A stretch of DNA of 64,000 nucleotides from Methyloversatilis sp. RAC08 (GCF_001713355.1 NZ_CP016448.1:62001-126000); one strand, 5' to 3'. Shown: positions 32,309-42,474, numbered from the stretch's first letter. Numbers and translations are program-made. Notes: generated by a model from the letters alone, not told the origin.

Positions 32309-33694
32309 TCAAACCATGCGTTCGGGCCTCACCCAGTCATCGAACTGTTCGGCGCTGACTGCGCCGAGCGCCAGCGCCGCTTCGCGCAGGCTCAGTCCGT
32401 TCGCGTGAGCGTGGTGTGCCACCGCGGCGGCACGGTCGTAGCCGATGTGCGGGCTGAGCGCGGTCACCAGCATCAGCGAGCGCGACAGCAGGTCGGCGAT
32501 GCGTGCGCGGTCCGGCTCGATGCCGCGGGCGCAATGGGCATCGAAGCTCGCCATGGCATCGGCCAGCAAGCGAACGCTCTGCATGAAGTTATTAGAGATC
32601 AATGGCTTGAATACATTAAGCTCGAAACTGCCTGAACATGCGCCAATGCTCAGGGCCACATCATTGCCCATGACCTGGCAGCACACCATGGTGAGTGCCT
32701 CGCACTGTGTGGGATTGACCTTGCCCGGCATGATGGAACTGCCCGGCTCATTCTCCGGCAGCACCAGTTCGCCCAGTCCGCAACGCGGTCCGGATGCAAG
32801 CCAGCGCACGTCGTTGGCAATCTTCATCAACGCACCAGCCAGCGTTTTCAGCGCACCGTGCGCGGCCATCAGCGCTTCGTGTCCGGCCAGCGCGGCATAG
32901 GAATTCGCTGCGCGACGAAACGACAGTCCGGTGTCGAGCGCAAGGCGGGCGGCCACCCGCTGACCGAACTCCGGATGGGTGTTGAGCCCGGTACCGACGG
33001 CGGTGGCACCGACCGCCAACTCGAGCAGGCCGGCCACGCTGGCCCGCACGCCCTGCTCCGCCAGCGCGAGCTGCGCCACCCAGCCCGACATTTCCTGCCC
33101 GAGCGTCAGCGGCGTGGCGTCCTGCAGATGGGTGCGGCCGATCTTCACGATGTCGGCGAATGCCGATGACTTGCCGTCCAGCGTGGCGCGCAGCGCCGCC
33201 AGCGCCGGCAACAGCGTATGCGTCACGGCAAGCGCAGCGGCGACATGCATCGCGGTGGGAAAGATGTCGTTCGACGACTGGCCCAGATTGACATGGTCGT
33301 TGGGATGAACGCGGCGCGCCTCACCCCGGCCGCCACCCATGCGCTCCGATGCCAGATTGGCCAGTACCTCGTTCATGTTCATGTGAGTCTGCGTGCCGGA
33401 GCCGGTCTGCCACACCGACAGCGGAAAGGCTTCGGCGTGTGCGCCGGCCAGGATTTCGTCGGCCGCAGCGACGATGGCCTGTGCGCGTTCGGCGTCGAGC
33501 AGGCCCAGTTCGCCATTGACCAGCGCTGCGCTGCGCTTCACCCGGGCCAGCGCGTGCAGCAGCGCGTCGGGCATGCGTTCGGTGGAAATGTGGAAGTGGG
33601 CCAGCGAACGCTGTGTCTGCGCCCCCCACAGCGCTTCGGCCGGTACCTCGATGTCGCCGAATGCGTCGCGTTCGGTCCGTGTGTCGGTTGTCAT
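32309..33694 (-). CDS. fumC: Fumarate hydratase, class II
   Basis: Converts fumarate to L-malate in the TCA cycle; iron-independent and oxygen-stable homotetramer. 461 residues. Family markers: [32 protein letters not shown], the active-site His in [11 protein letters not shown]-like [15 protein letters not shown], and the signature [15 protein letters not shown]. The start is at the ATG at 33694. A class I fumarase is encoded at 53.2 kb, so the organism has both types. Divergent from the GST gene. Confidence 0.96.
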   Translation of the reverse strand: MTTDTRTERDAFGDIEVPAEALWGAQTQRSLAHFHISTERMPDALLHALARVKRSAALVNGELGLLDAERAQAIVAAADEILAGAHAEAFPLSVWQTGSGTQTHMNMNEVLANLASERMGGGRGEARRVHPNDHVNLGQSSNDIFPTAMHVAAALAVTHTLLPALAALRATLDGKSSAFADIVKIGRTHLQDATPLTLGQEMSGWVAQLALAEQGVRASVAGLLELAVGATAVGTGLNTHPEFGQRVAARLALDTGLSFRRAANSYAALAGHEALMAAHGALKTLAGALMKIANDVRWLASGPRCGLGELVLPENEPGSSIMPGKVNPTQCEALTMVCCQVMGNDVALSIGACSGSFELNVFKPLISNNFMQSVRLLADAMASFDAHCARGIEPDRARIADLLSRSLMLVTALSPHIGYDRAAAVAHHAHANGLSLREAALALGAVSAEQFDDWVRPERMV

Positions 33695-33895
33695 GGCAAG
33701 GCCTCCAGAGCGATGGCGGATCGCGAACCGATCCGGCCGACTGCTCAGCCTAGTCCCTCGCGGCGCAATGTGCCGGAACAGGCCGGTCGAACGCTTGTCA
33801 TCTATGCTGAAAGTGCGTGGATGCGGCGGTGATCCGATGCAATGCTCGCGCCGCGTCCGACGCTGACAACGATGGATCAGAAGAGGAGAAGAACC

Positions 33896-34540
33896 ATGCT
33901 TATCGTTCATCACCTGAACAACTCGCGGTCGCACCGTATCGTGTGGCTGTGCGAGGAACTGGGCATCGACTACGAGCTGGTCAAGCACATGCGTGACCCG
34001 GACAGCCAGCGCTCGCCGGATTCGCTGAAGGCGGTGCACCCGCTTGGCAAGGCGCCGGTGATTCAGCACAGGGGGCAGAAGATCGTCGAGTCCGAAGCGG
34101 TCATCGAATACATCTGCAATGTGTGCGCCGACGGCCGGCTCAGCGTGAAGCCAACTTCGCCCGAGTACGGGCAGTACCAGCAGTGGCTCGCGTTTGCCGA
34201 AGGCACGCTGTTCCCGGGCCTGCTGGTCGACCTGGTCGATGCATGGACCGGTCGCGGCAACCCTGACCTGATGGGTTTCTTCGACGTGGAAACCGCGAAG
34301 AACCACCAGTTCGCCGAAGACGCGCTGAGCGGACGGGATTACCTGCTCGAATCCGGATTTTCGGCGGCCGACATCACTCTCGGCTGGGCGCTCGAATTCA
34401 GCGAGTGCCGTGGCTGGCTGCGCGACTACCCGACGCTGCAGGCCTACGTCGAACGTCTGCGCGCTCGCCCGGCCTACCGGAGGGCGATCTCGAACGGCGG
34501 CCCGCAGGACCTGTCGGTGTTTTCTGCCGGCGCGCGCTGA
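33896..34540 (+). CDS. Glutathione S-transferase family protein
   Basis: 214 residues. The N-terminal thioredoxin-like domain ([31 protein letters not shown]) includes the catalytic-loop Ser and the conserved [13 protein letters not shown] glutathione-binding stretch. The C-terminal helical domain contains the usual [12 protein letters not shown]-capping motif. The start ATG at 33896 follows an AGAGGAGAAG ribosome site. Substrate unknown. Confidence 0.92.
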   Translation: MLIVHHLNNSRSHRIVWLCEELGIDYELVKHMRDPDSQRSPDSLKAVHPLGKAPVIQHRGQKIVESEAVIEYICNVCADGRLSVKPTSPEYGQYQQWLAFAEGTLFPGLLVDLVDAWTGRGNPDLMGFFDVETAKNHQFAEDALSGRDYLLESGFSAADITLGWALEFSECRGWLRDYPTLQAYVERLRARPAYRRAISNGGPQDLSVFSAGAR

Positions 34541-34564
34541 CCCGAAGCACGCCCGCCGGGCGGT

Positions 34565-34600
34565 GTCCGGGGGTGCGTCCGGGGGTGCGTCCGGGGGTGC
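34565..34600. repeat. Three tandem 12-bp units
   Basis: Exact copies of GTCCGGGGGTGC at 34565, 34577 and 34589, ending one base before the stop codon of the hydrolase gene. A short G-rich slippage array between two convergent genes. Confidence 0.9.
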
Positions 34601-34601
34601 G

Positions 34602-35492
34602 TCATTTCGCCGCGGCGGGCGACTTCAGGAAGGCGTCAAAGGCGGCGCCGAACGCCTCGGGCACCTCGAAATAAGGCATGGCGCCGGTCTGGAACACGGT
34701 GACCGTCCAGTTGCCACCGCCGGTCACCATATACATGCCGGTGTAGTTGGTGAAGTCGCCGCGCACGCCGTGGCTCACCCACACCGGGTGCGGGATGGCT
34801 TCATACACGGTGTGGATGTCGGCGCTGAACAGGCCGCCGGACAGGAAGTACAGCGGCGCAAAGCGCGCGCCGGGCTGGCGCGTGGTCAGCACGTCGTACG
34901 CCCACATCGTTTCGTCGATGTTCCTGCCGCCCCAGGTGCGCTCCAGAAAGTAGCGGATCACACCCGGTCGAGTCAGCTGGCGGAACAGCCAGTTGGCCCA
35001 CAACGGCTGACTGAGCGCGGCATACAGGCCGGGTACGGCGCGTGTGCTGCAAGGCTCGCCGCGCCGCGGCGTGCGGCCATTCAGGCCGGTCGGGCTCACC
35101 AGCGCCACCGTGCGCCAGTCGTCCGGCCGCTCGGCCGCCGCACGAGCGAGATATTCGCAGCCGAGCGACACGGCAAGTCCATCCACCTTTGCCCCGCCGC
35201 TCAATGCGCGGATGTGTCGCGCCGCCGTGTGCAACGCGTCGGTCATCAGCCGCGGCGAATAAACCCGGTCTTCGCGCGGGCTGAAGCCATAGCCCGGCAG
35301 ATCGATGGCGTAGACGGTGTGCGTCGCGGCGTAACGCTCGTACAGCGGCCGCATTTCCGCCGCCGAAGCGGCCGCGTTGATGCTGTGAATGAGCAGCATC
35401 GGCGGACCGTTGCCCGCGCAGTAACAGTTCAGTCCGTCGAAGGACAGTCGCTCACCCGGCAATGCGGGCGGCAGGACAGGCAGGGCGTCCAA
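34602..35492 (-). CDS. Alpha/beta hydrolase
   Basis: 296 residues. HG-like oxyanion region ([21 protein letters not shown]), then a nucleophile elbow [15 protein letters not shown] with Ser in A-V-S-L-G, and a C-terminal DFTNYTG.. region probably bearing the acid; the catalytic His is not obvious by eye. There is no signal peptide. Family members are esterases, lipases and C-C hydrolases; the substrate is not predictable. Single gene, convergent with the GST gene. Confidence 0.85.
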   Translation of the reverse strand: MDALPVLPPALPGERLSFDGLNCYCAGNGPPMLLIHSINAAASAAEMRPLYERYAATHTVYAIDLPGYGFSPREDRVYSPRLMTDALHTAARHIRALSGGAKVDGLAVSLGCEYLARAAAERPDDWRTVALVSPTGLNGRTPRRGEPCSTRAVPGLYAALSQPLWANWLFRQLTRPGVIRYFLERTWGGRNIDETMWAYDVLTTRQPGARFAPLYFLSGGLFSADIHTVYEAIPHPVWVSHGVRGDFTNYTGMYMVTGGGNWTVTVFQTGAMPYFEVPEAFGAAFDAFLKSPAAAK

Positions 35493-35814
35493 TGGAATCC
35501 TTGTCGGGTCGGGAGAGTGGCCGAACAGTAGCAGGATGACGAGTCACCCGATCATGGTATTGACCGGGGACATGGATGAATCAGTTCCCGCTGACTGGCT
35601 CGGATCAGCCCACAGTCATTTTGCGCGCAGCTTCAAGCGGGCGCGGATGGAGGCGGCCAGATTGCGTCGCCAGGAGATCAGCCAGCGTCCCCCCGGCAGA
35701 TCGGTCCCGCGCAGAACGGTTCTTGCATCGATGGTCATGTAGCCGACGGGCGTGACGGTTCAACTCCTGTCAGTTGAGCGAGCTTGCCCGTTAGATGTCC
35801 GGTCAAGGCCGATC
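35493..35814. other. Intergenic gap, no gene seen
   Basis: About 320 bases between the hydrolase start and the end of the Kai-operon kinase. A plus-strand frame of 68 codons exists (35536-35742) but has no ribosome site and an arginine-rich composition typical of chance frames. No clear terminator hairpin with T-run was found. Confidence 0.6.
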
Positions 35815-37545
35815 TCAGCCTAGCCTCTTGCCAGGTGGATAGAAAATGTTCTGCACTGCATCACGCAGCTCTTCCAGGTCCTGAGGTTTGGCGATCAGAT
35901 CGCGCACCCCGGCTGCCGCGGCTTGCGCGCGCAATTCCTCGTTGACGTACCCTGAGATCAGGATCACGGGCAAATCCGGCAGTGCATCGCGAATCGCCCG
36001 CGCGATCTCCAGGCCCGACATGCCTGGCATGTTGAAATCGGTCACCACCAGGTCGACGCGAATCCTGCCGGAAAGCACCGCGTCAAGCGCCTCCCGCTGT
36101 TCGAAGTATGCGCTGACGCGATAGCCCCAGCGTTCGATCATCCGCTTGCTGGCGAACAACTGCGCCTGATCGTCGTCGATGTAGAGAACATGCCGGCCAC
36201 GGCCTTCGGCGGCCTGTCCCGCTTTTTCGATCGGGTCTGGCGCAGCAGCCAGATCGTTCGTGCTCGGAAGGTACACCTCGAACGTGCTGCCTTTGTCAGG
36301 CTCGCTGTGCACAACGATCACGCCTGCGTGAGCCTGCACGATGCCATGCACCACGCACAACCCCAGTCCGGTGCCTTTGCCTGATGGCCTTGTCGTGAAA
36401 AACGGTTCGAAGATGCGACGTCGCGTCGCCGCGTCCATGCCGTGCCCGGTGTCGCTGACGACGATCCGGGCGTAATGGCCCGGCCGCAGCGCAGGATCGG
36501 GTCGCGCAGAGGATTCGTCGAACATCACGCCTTCAACGCGAATCTCGATGGTCCCGGGCCAGCCTTCCATCGCTTGCGCAGCGTTGACGCCGAGGTTCAG
36601 CAGCACCTGTGTTAACTGGGTCAAGTCGCCAAGGACGGATGGCGTATCAGCGGCGCAGTAGCACTCGATCCGCATTCCTCCGAGCAGCCCTGCTCGCAGC
36701 AAGCGCACGCTTTCCGTGACGATCGAAGGAATCGATACCACTTGGTGCGACGTCACCTGTCGCCGGCTGAACGTCAGAATCTGTTGCACCAGGTCTCTGG
36801 CGCGATGACTGGCCTTCTCGATTTCAGTCAGGCTCACGAGCGCCTGAGAGTTGTACGAAGCGTCCTGCCGCGCCAGTTCGGCATTGATCAGTATGGTGCC
36901 CAGAATGTTGTTGAAGTCGTGGGCGACGCCGCCTGCCAGGGTCCCGATCGCCTCCAGTTTCTGCGATTCGCGCAATTGCGCCTCGAGACGCGCATGCTCC
37001 TGTTCTGCCCTTTTGCGCCCGGTGATGTCGCGGATCACGGCTAGCAGGCCGGAAAAGGTTTCATCCTCCGCGCGCAGCTGGCTCACTGAGGACTCGACGT
37101 TGATTGCTTCGCCGCTGCGCTTCACGTGAACGTTCTCGCCGCACCAGAAGCCGGTCTCCCGCAGAGCAGTCAGCGCGGCAGCTTCGTCTTCCGGACGCTG
37201 CCAGCGATACTGAAAAATTTCCGAAAGTCGGCGCCCAAGCACGTTCGGCGCAGTGACGCCATACTGACGCTCGGCCGCGGCGTTGAGAAATGTCACGCGC
37301 TGGTCGTTGTCGATGGTGATGACCGCATCGCTGACTTGCGCGAGGATTTCGCCGCGAAAGCGGCTTGACTCGGCGTCCAGGCCTTCAAGGCGGAAAATTT
37401 TGGGGCCTGCATCGGTTTCCACGACGAGCGCATCCACCGCGCCGCTGCGGATAGCCTGCAGCGTTTCCTCCGCCGCCTCCAGTCGGGCATGCAATTCGGC
37501 ATTTTGCGCGAGGAGCGTGGCGGCGCTGGCAGCTTTGGCGCGCAC
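35815..37545 (-). CDS. Hybrid PAS histidine kinase of the Kai operon
   Basis: 576 residues from a GTG at 37545. An N-terminal coiled coil (about 10-45, LLAQNAELHARLEAAEETLQAI) and a PAS domain (about 65-180) lead to a NtrB/FixL-type HisKA with the H-box GGVAHDFNNILGT, HATPase (NLGVNAAQAMEG N-box, DTGHGMD, GKGTGLGLCVVHG) and a C-terminal receiver (YIDDDQAQLF, DFNMPGMSGLE). Soluble. Last gene of kaiC-kaiB-kaiB-HK, so it may read the Kai state as SasA/CikA do in cyanobacteria, though its domain set differs. No DNA-binding output is encoded nearby. Confidence 0.88.
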   Translation of the reverse strand: MRAKAASAATLLAQNAELHARLEAAEETLQAIRSGAVDALVVETDAGPKIFRLEGLDAESSRFRGEILAQVSDAVITIDNDQRVTFLNAAAERQYGVTAPNVLGRRLSEIFQYRWQRPEDEAAALTALRETGFWCGENVHVKRSGEAINVESSVSQLRAEDETFSGLLAVIRDITGRKRAEQEHARLEAQLRESQKLEAIGTLAGGVAHDFNNILGTILINAELARQDASYNSQALVSLTEIEKASHRARDLVQQILTFSRRQVTSHQVVSIPSIVTESVRLLRAGLLGGMRIECYCAADTPSVLGDLTQLTQVLLNLGVNAAQAMEGWPGTIEIRVEGVMFDESSARPDPALRPGHYARIVVSDTGHGMDAATRRRIFEPFFTTRPSGKGTGLGLCVVHGIVQAHAGVIVVHSEPDKGSTFEVYLPSTNDLAAAPDPIEKAGQAAEGRGRHVLYIDDDQAQLFASKRMIERWGYRVSAYFEQREALDAVLSGRIRVDLVVTDFNMPGMSGLEIARAIRDALPDLPVILISGYVNEELRAQAAAAGVRDLIAKPQDLEELRDAVQNIFYPPGKRLG

Positions 37546-37551
37546 GGCGGG

Positions 37552-37923
37552 TCAGGGGCCTTCGTCGGTAGTGACCCGATCACCTGCCTTGCGCAGGTCG
37601 AGCCCCAGCAGGATGCTTTCCGTGTGCGACATGTCGCCGATGAAACGCCGCCGCGGCAGCGGCAGCTTCTTGATCAAGGTTGGCGCAGCGATGATCTGCT
37701 CGCCTTCTGCCAGCGCCGGGCGCTGAGAGATATCCACGACTTCAAGGTCGTAGCGCCCTTGCAGATGCGCCTCGCAAATCCTGCGAATGTTCACGATGGC
37801 GCGCTCGGAGTTGCGGGTCGTGCCGGTGACATAAAGCCGCAGGACGTAACGCGCGCTGTCGAGCTTCGCAGCGGCGGCTTCAAAGCCAAGGGGCTTGCGT
37901 ATGGCCGAGGGTAGCTTTCTCAT
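37552..37923 (-). CDS. KaiB-like protein, longer copy
   Basis: 123 residues with the thioredoxin-like KaiB fold: YVLRLYVTGTTRNSERAIVNIRRICEAHLQGRYDLEVVDISQRPALAEGEQIIAAPTLIKKLPLP. Extra residues flank the core at the N-terminus (basic, about 22) and the C-terminus. The two KaiBs share the core but differ in their ends, so they may bind different partners (KaiC and the kinase). Six bases separate it from the upstream kaiB. Confidence 0.9.
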   Translation of the reverse strand: MRKLPSAIRKPLGFEAAAAKLDSARYVLRLYVTGTTRNSERAIVNIRRICEAHLQGRYDLEVVDISQRPALAEGEQIIAAPTLIKKLPLPRRRFIGDMSHTESILLGLDLRKAGDRVTTDEGP

Positions 37924-37929
37924 GAACAG

Positions 37930-38220
37930 TCAGCGTCGTATCGGCCGCACATCGAGACCGACGAGCACACGCTCTTCGTTGGACAAATCGCCGATGATCT
38001 TCGTGATCGGCGTGGGCAGGCGGCGCACCAGCGTTGGCACGGCGAGTATCTGGTCGCCAGCTGCGAGCTTCGGATTCTTGACGAGGTCGATGATTTCGAT
38101 CCGGTACTGGCCGGCAAGGTGCGTCTCGCAGATGCGCTGCAGATTGGCACAGGCCGCAATCGACTTTGCGGTCTGACCGGCGACATACAGCCGCAGCTCG
38201 AAGGCGACGGTTTTGCTCAT
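37930..38220 (-). CDS. kaiB: KaiB-like protein, shorter copy
   Basis: 96 residues, about the canonical KaiB length. [65 protein letters not shown] matches the KaiB core, including the LAVPTLVRR stretch. Clock KaiB switches fold to bind the KaiC CI ring. The ATG overlaps the kaiC stop by 4 nt, so KaiB and KaiC are made together. Confidence 0.93.
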   Translation of the reverse strand: MSKTVAFELRLYVAGQTAKSIAACANLQRICETHLAGQYRIEIIDLVKNPKLAAGDQILAVPTLVRRLPTPITKIIGDLSNEERVLVGLDVRPIRR

Positions 38221-40046
38221 CGCTTTCCCTTCTTGCCGCCGCCGCCGGTCTTGTCGGCGCCGCGCAGGTATGTCATGACGTCAGTGTTCTGCTGCGCCGT
38301 CCTTTGATGCAGCGTCTCGCGCGCAAGGCTGAAGGCCACCTCGGCGGATTCAACTTCCGCCTCGCAGCGCAGCGCAGCGATCTGTGCTTCGATCGCCTTC
38401 TGCCTGCTCGCAAGCTGACTCAGCTTGCGTTGATGATCCTCTTCGCGCAGTGCGGCGGCGGTGCGCTCCAGTTCTTCCTGCGCAACGCGCGCCGTCCCTG
38501 TCAGCACACGTTCGGCACCAAGGTAGACATCCACCAGCTCTATACCCTTGTCACTGAGCACGAACTCGCGGACCTGATTCGAATGTGCCATGCCGCGGGA
38601 CTTCAGCACGTAGATCGTGCGGTTGCGTTCGCCATTGAATTCGACGTTGCGCAGCAGCAGCCACGTGTCCATCAGCGAAGAGACCTGGAGCTGCGAATTC
38701 TCCGTTGTATCCCCGCCACCTGTCGTCAGGCTCGTGAATAGCGTGGTGATCTGCTGCTGCTTGAGGAAGTCAATGAGGCGCATCAGCGTTGGCTTCACTG
38801 CCGCCGTGTCTTGGTCGAGCGAAAGATTGCTGATCGGGTCGACCACCACAACGTTCGGGTGAAAGCTACTCACGGCATCGTGCATCATCACCAGGTGTTG
38901 CTCCAGACCCTGCAGCGTCGGGCGTGACGAGTGAATCTGAAGCAAGCCCTTTTTTACCCACGGCCCGAGGTCGATGCCGATGGAACCCATATTGCGGACA
39001 ATCTGGGCGCTTGATTCCTCGTAGGCGAACAGCAATACCCGCTCGCCGCGGCGGCATGCAGCCTCGGCGAACCGGGCGCCGACACTGCTTTTGCCCGTGC
39101 CCGAAGAACCCGAGACCAATATGCTGCTGCCGCGAAAGACGCCCTGCCCGCCGAGCATCTCGTCGAGCCGAGCAATGCCTGTCGGGATGCGCTTCGCCGA
39201 GACCTCATGGTCGAGCCGCAACGAAGTGATCGGCAGCACCGAAAGGCCGCGTTCGCCGATGAGGAAGGGATACTCGTTCGTGCCGTGCGCCGAGCCGCGA
39301 TACTTCAGCACGCGCAGCCGCCGGGTGGATATCTGCTCGTGAATGCGCTGGTCGAGGATGATCACGCAATCTGCGACGTATTCCTCCAGTCCATAGCGTG
39401 TCAGCGACTGGTCGCCGCGCTCGCCGGTGATGACGGCTGTCAAACCGTGATCCTTCAGCCAGCGGAAAAGACGTCGCAACTCCGCGCGGAGAATGGCGTG
39501 ATTGGGCAGGCCGGAAAACAGTGCCTCGACGGTATCAAGGACCACGCGCTTTGCGCCAATGGATTTGACGGCGTGACCAAGCCGGATGAACAGGCCCTCA
39601 AGGTCGTACTCGCCTGTCTCTTCGATCTCGCTGCGCTCTACGTGGACGTGATCGAGGACAAGCTTCTTCTGCGCGGTGAGTTTCTCCAGATCGAAACCGA
39701 GCGAGCGGACATTGGCCGTGAGCTCGGCCACGTTCTCCTCGAACATCATGAATACGCCGGGCTCGCCATACTGCGTCGCGCCGCGCACGAGGAATTCCAT
39801 GGCAAGCATGGTCTTTCCAGAGCCTGCGCTGCCACAGATGAGGGTCGGCCGGCCCGCAGGCAGTCCGCCGTCTGTGATTTCGTCAAGGCCAACGATTCCG
39901 GTGGGGCACTTGGGCAAGTTCCCGCCCCTGGACAGCGCAATGGTCTTCAATGTCGTTGGTTCCGTGATCAAACCGGTGTGAAGCGCTGAGGTCTGCAGTG
40001 CGCTGTGACGACGTCTGTACCATCTGCCTCCAGAGGTTCTGAACAT
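38217..40046 (-). CDS. kaiC: KaiC-like double-RecA ATPase with C-terminal coiled coil
   Basis: 609 residues from the ATG at 40046; a TTG at 39971 would give a start nearer the conserved region. CI domain: Walker A GSAGSGKT (72-79), catalytic EE 103-104. CII domain: Walker [10 protein letters not shown] (312-320), catalytic EE 343-344. The position of cyanobacterial phospho-sites Ser431/Thr432 reads VSSLMDTW (Ser456-Ser457), so autophosphorylation on Ser-Ser is plausible. After CII comes an extra charged coiled coil (about 520-590) and a Gly/Lys tail, absent from clock KaiC. Proteobacterial KaiC of this type often serves stress or hourglass-type timing. First gene of the operon. Confidence 0.92.
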   Translation of the reverse strand: MFRTSGGRWYRRRHSALQTSALHTGLITEPTTLKTIALSRGGNLPKCPTGIVGLDEITDGGLPAGRPTLICGSAGSGKTMLAMEFLVRGATQYGEPGVFMMFEENVAELTANVRSLGFDLEKLTAQKKLVLDHVHVERSEIEETGEYDLEGLFIRLGHAVKSIGAKRVVLDTVEALFSGLPNHAILRAELRRLFRWLKDHGLTAVITGERGDQSLTRYGLEEYVADCVIILDQRIHEQISTRRLRVLKYRGSAHGTNEYPFLIGERGLSVLPITSLRLDHEVSAKRIPTGIARLDEMLGGQGVFRGSSILVSGSSGTGKSSVGARFAEAACRRGERVLLFAYEESSAQIVRNMGSIGIDLGPWVKKGLLQIHSSRPTLQGLEQHLVMMHDAVSSFHPNVVVVDPISNLSLDQDTAAVKPTLMRLIDFLKQQQITTLFTSLTTGGGDTTENSQLQVSSLMDTWLLLRNVEFNGERNRTIYVLKSRGMAHSNQVREFVLSDKGIELVDVYLGAERVLTGTARVAQEELERTAAALREEDHQRKLSQLASRQKAIEAQIAALRCEAEVESAEVAFSLARETLHQRTAQQNTDVMTYLRGADKTGGGGKKGKR

Positions 40047-40403
40047 CAGCCGCGGCATCGATCCAACAGACTGGAAGCCCGTTTGATGGCGCAGGAATTG
40101 AGGCGCAATCAGCGCCCGGCTCCCGGAACCACACTTTGGCCGACACAATCCAGCATATTGTCGGCAGCGTGGCGGTAGTCCCTCTGTGCGTTGCCGTACA
40201 TAGCGGTGGCTCGGAGCCCCTCGGGTAGTGGTCGGATTCGTCCCTATCACTACACGCTGCAACCCCGAAGGGCGGTACATGGCAATCAGGAAATCAGCCA
40301 GCGAGCGCTCGACCGGCCTCGGCACCTCAGAAGCAGTGAGGTACGGCACGCCAAAGCCCCCCAAAACCGGGATGGCAAGAAGCGTTACGGGATATCGGGA
40401 AAC
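40047..40403. other. Region upstream of kaiC, no gene assigned
   Basis: The kaiC frame stays open to 40481 on the minus strand, and plus-strand frames of 87-94 codons overlap it, but none has a ribosome site or familiar sequence. The kaiC promoter should be here. The right part borders the tRNA-Ser element. Confidence 0.5.
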
Positions 40404-40439
40404 AAAAAAGCCCCGGAACACGTGGTCAACCGGGGCTTT
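40404..40439 (-). terminator. Rho-independent terminator left of attL, probably the original tRNA-Ser terminator
   Basis: Stem AAAGCCCCGG (40407-40416) with CCGGGGCTTT (40430-40439), 13-nt loop, and a T-run in the minus direction (A-run at 40404-40409). No minus-strand gene lies just upstream now. It fits as the terminator that served the tRNA-Ser gene before the element inserted; the tRNA now has another terminator at 47787-47810. Confidence 0.8.
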
Positions 40440-40483
40440 AAGGGTGTCTTGTGAGGCGTTCTGGAACGCTCTGCAACTCATTT

Positions 40484-40497
40484 TGGCGGAGAGGGCG
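40484..40497. repeat. attL-type direct repeat (displaced tRNA-Ser 3' end)
   Basis: TGGCGGAGAGGGCG, identical to the last 14 nt (complement) of the tRNA-Ser gene at 47825-47838, including the encoded CCA. It marks the left boundary of the element. Confidence 0.85.
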
Positions 40498-40637
40498 TCC
40501 GCCTCCGTATAACTTTAGGTCGTATAAAGCCGTCTCACTTCTAGGATAAATCGCCTAGGGTCATCATTTTCCTTGAATCATGGCGTCGCATGTCATATCC
40601 TGCAATTGCGCCCTGTTTGTTGGGTACTTTGTTGGAT

Positions 40638-41888
40638 ATGAGGATCGACGTGCCGAAACTTGCCCCCGAACTGTCGGACCTCTCCGTAAGGAGGCTCACC
40701 GCACCCGGCTTTCATGCGGTGGGGGGCGTGTCTGGCCTGCATCTGCAGGTTCTGCCCTCCGGTGCGCGGACGTGGATTCTTCGCGTAATGGTTGGCGGCA
40801 AGCGGCGGGACATGGGCCTTGGAGGCTATCCGGACGTAACGCTCGCCAAGGCGCGAGAAAACGCGCGCGACGCCAAGGACAAGATTCGCAAAGGGATTGA
40901 CCCCATAGCCGAGCGTCTCGCTCTGAAAAGCGCTCTCTGCTCTGCACGGGGCGCCCAAATCACTTTTGACGAAGCTGCTGCCAAGTACATCGAGGCGATG
41001 AGCCATGAATGGAAGAACGCCAAACATCAGGGACAGTGGGCCGCGACCCTCAGGGAGTACGCATCGCCATTTATCGGAAGTCTGCTTGTAAGCGATATCA
41101 AACTCGCCCACGTCGAACAGGTACTTTCGCCCATCTGGACGACCAAGACCGAGACGGCTACTCGTGTGCGTGGCCGGATCGAAGCGGTATTGAATTGGGC
41201 GACTGTGCGAGGCTACCGGCACGGGGAAAACCCGGCCCGCTGGAAGGGGCATCTAGACAAGCTGCTCCCGCGTCCCTCCAAAGTCGCCAAGGTTGAACAC
41301 TTCGCGGCGCTGCCGTGGCAGGAAGTGGGCGCGTTCATGGAAAAGCTGCGCGAACGCACCGGCACAAGCGCCCGCGCCGTGGAGTTGGCAATCCTTACCG
41401 CTGCGCGAAGCAATGAGGTACGGGGCGCCACATGGGCCGAAATCGACCTGGACGCGGCGCTGTGGATCATTCCCGGTGACCGGATGAAGGCGAGCAAGGA
41501 GCACCGCATACCGCTGCCCGCCGACGCTGTAGCCCTGCTCCGTGCCCTGCCCCGCATCGAGGGTCGGGAAGTTGTCTTTGCCTCTCCCCGAGGCGGGAAG
41601 CTGTCGGACATGAGCCTAACCGCCGTGCTGCGCCGCATGGCGGTTCCGGCGACGGTGCATGGCTTTCGGAGCACCTTCCGTGACTGGGCCGCAGAGGCTA
41701 CCAACTACCCGCGCGACGTGGCAGAAATGGCACTCGCGCATAGCATCGGCGACAAGGTTGAGGCGGCGTATCGACGGGGCGACCTGTTCGAAAAGCGCCG
41801 CAGGATGATGGACGACTGGGCGAAGTTCTGCCGTCAAACGTCTGTCGGCGCGGACGTCACACCGATCCGAAGCAATACCGCCGCCTGA
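40638..41888 (+). CDS. int: Tyrosine recombinase/integrase, P4 type (DUF4102 N-terminus)
   Basis: 416 residues from the ATG at 40638 (MRIDVPKLAPELSDL, the family start); an upstream ATG at 40590 would add 16. The N-terminal DUF4102 arm-binding domain includes GVSGLHLQVLPSGARTWILR and GLGGYPDVTLAKAREN. The SAM-like core-binding domain spans about 115-195. The catalytic domain contains Arg in LTAARSNEVRGATW, HGFRSTFRDWA (His-x-x-Arg), the second His in LAHSIGD and the nucleophile Tyr in VEAAYRRGDLFEKRR. Catalyses site-specific integration/excision at the tRNA-Ser repeat. Confidence 0.95.
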   Translation: MRIDVPKLAPELSDLSVRRLTAPGFHAVGGVSGLHLQVLPSGARTWILRVMVGGKRRDMGLGGYPDVTLAKARENARDAKDKIRKGIDPIAERLALKSALCSARGAQITFDEAAAKYIEAMSHEWKNAKHQGQWAATLREYASPFIGSLLVSDIKLAHVEQVLSPIWTTKTETATRVRGRIEAVLNWATVRGYRHGENPARWKGHLDKLLPRPSKVAKVEHFAALPWQEVGAFMEKLRERTGTSARAVELAILTAARSNEVRGATWAEIDLDAALWIIPGDRMKASKEHRIPLPADAVALLRALPRIEGREVVFASPRGGKLSDMSLTAVLRRMAVPATVHGFRSTFRDWAAEATNYPRDVAEMALAHSIGDKVEAAYRRGDLFEKRRRMMDDWAKFCRQTSVGADVTPIRSNTAA

Positions 41889-41903
41889 CGGATTCAGGTA
41901 AGC

Positions 41904-41937
41904 GGGGCCGCGTAGTGTTCCCGCACTGCGCGGCCCC
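41904..41937. terminator. Strong hairpin after the integrase gene
   Basis: Stem GGGGCCGCG (41904-41912) and CGCGGCCCC (41929-41937), with an inner AGTG/CACT pairing in the loop. No T-run follows, so termination is only possible; it may instead insulate int from the cargo genes. Confidence 0.45.
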
Positions 41938-41967
41938 TGACCAATCAGTGAAAAGGAGCTTCACATC

Positions 41968-42474
41968 ATGGTTGTAACGAACGATATCAGCACGGGCGCG
42001 AACAAAATCGGCCAACTCATGGACGGCTTAACCAAGGGCGAAATCATCGCCATTGCCGCGACGGTGAAATACGCCGATGGATCGGTTCGATACGTGCCAA
42101 TCGGGGCCGCGCCTGACCCTCTTCAAGGCTTGACTCTCCAAGGCGTTACCAGCAGCTACAAAAGCGGTCTTTCCGAGGTTGAGACAAAGCAGGTTGCGGT
42201 GGTGCTTGGCGAAATCGCAGCACTGGCGAGTAGAGCGGACCGGCTTTGCTACTACTCGACCAAGCCGTGCAGATTAGGCATGTCCGAAGAAGATGTGCAC
42301 GAACTCGCGCAGCTTGAAATCCTCGTTGATCAGTTGCGCGATATTTGCTCACGGATTGGGCTACTGGCTGACTTCGGGACGAAGAAAGCCGGGGAATCAC
42401 AAATGAACGGCGGGATCGAGGGCTGGCTGCTGCCGCCTATCTATCCTTCAGATACCAACTCCCTGAATGCCTGA
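41968..42474 (+). CDS. Element protein of unknown function
   Basis: 168 residues, with a good AAAAGGAG ribosome site before the ATG at 41968. Soluble; Lys/Glu/Ala-containing helices in the middle (GLSEVETKQVAVVLGEIAALASRADRLCYYSTKPCRLGMSEEDVHELAQLEILVDQLRDICSRIGLLAD) suggest a helical bundle. No domain recognised. First cargo gene after the integrase, 20 bp before a second unknown gene with a similar helical region (LSRHLVIAADMNT...), so the two may be related or paired. Confidence 0.65.
   Translation: MVVTNDISTGANKIGQLMDGLTKGEIIAIAATVKYADGSVRYVPIGAAPDPLQGLTLQGVTSSYKSGLSEVETKQVAVVLGEIAALASRADRLCYYSTKPCRLGMSEEDVHELAQLEILVDQLRDICSRIGLLADFGTKKAGESQMNGGIEGWLLPPIYPSDTNSLNA

Noticed and set aside
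35536-35742. 68-codon plus-strand frame between the hydrolase and the Kai kinase
   Set aside because: No ribosome site, no recognisable sequence, arginine-rich; no supporting neighbour.
40191-40512. Plus-strand frames of 87-94 codons upstream of the integrase
   Set aside because: They cross the terminator and the attL repeat and lack ribosome sites.
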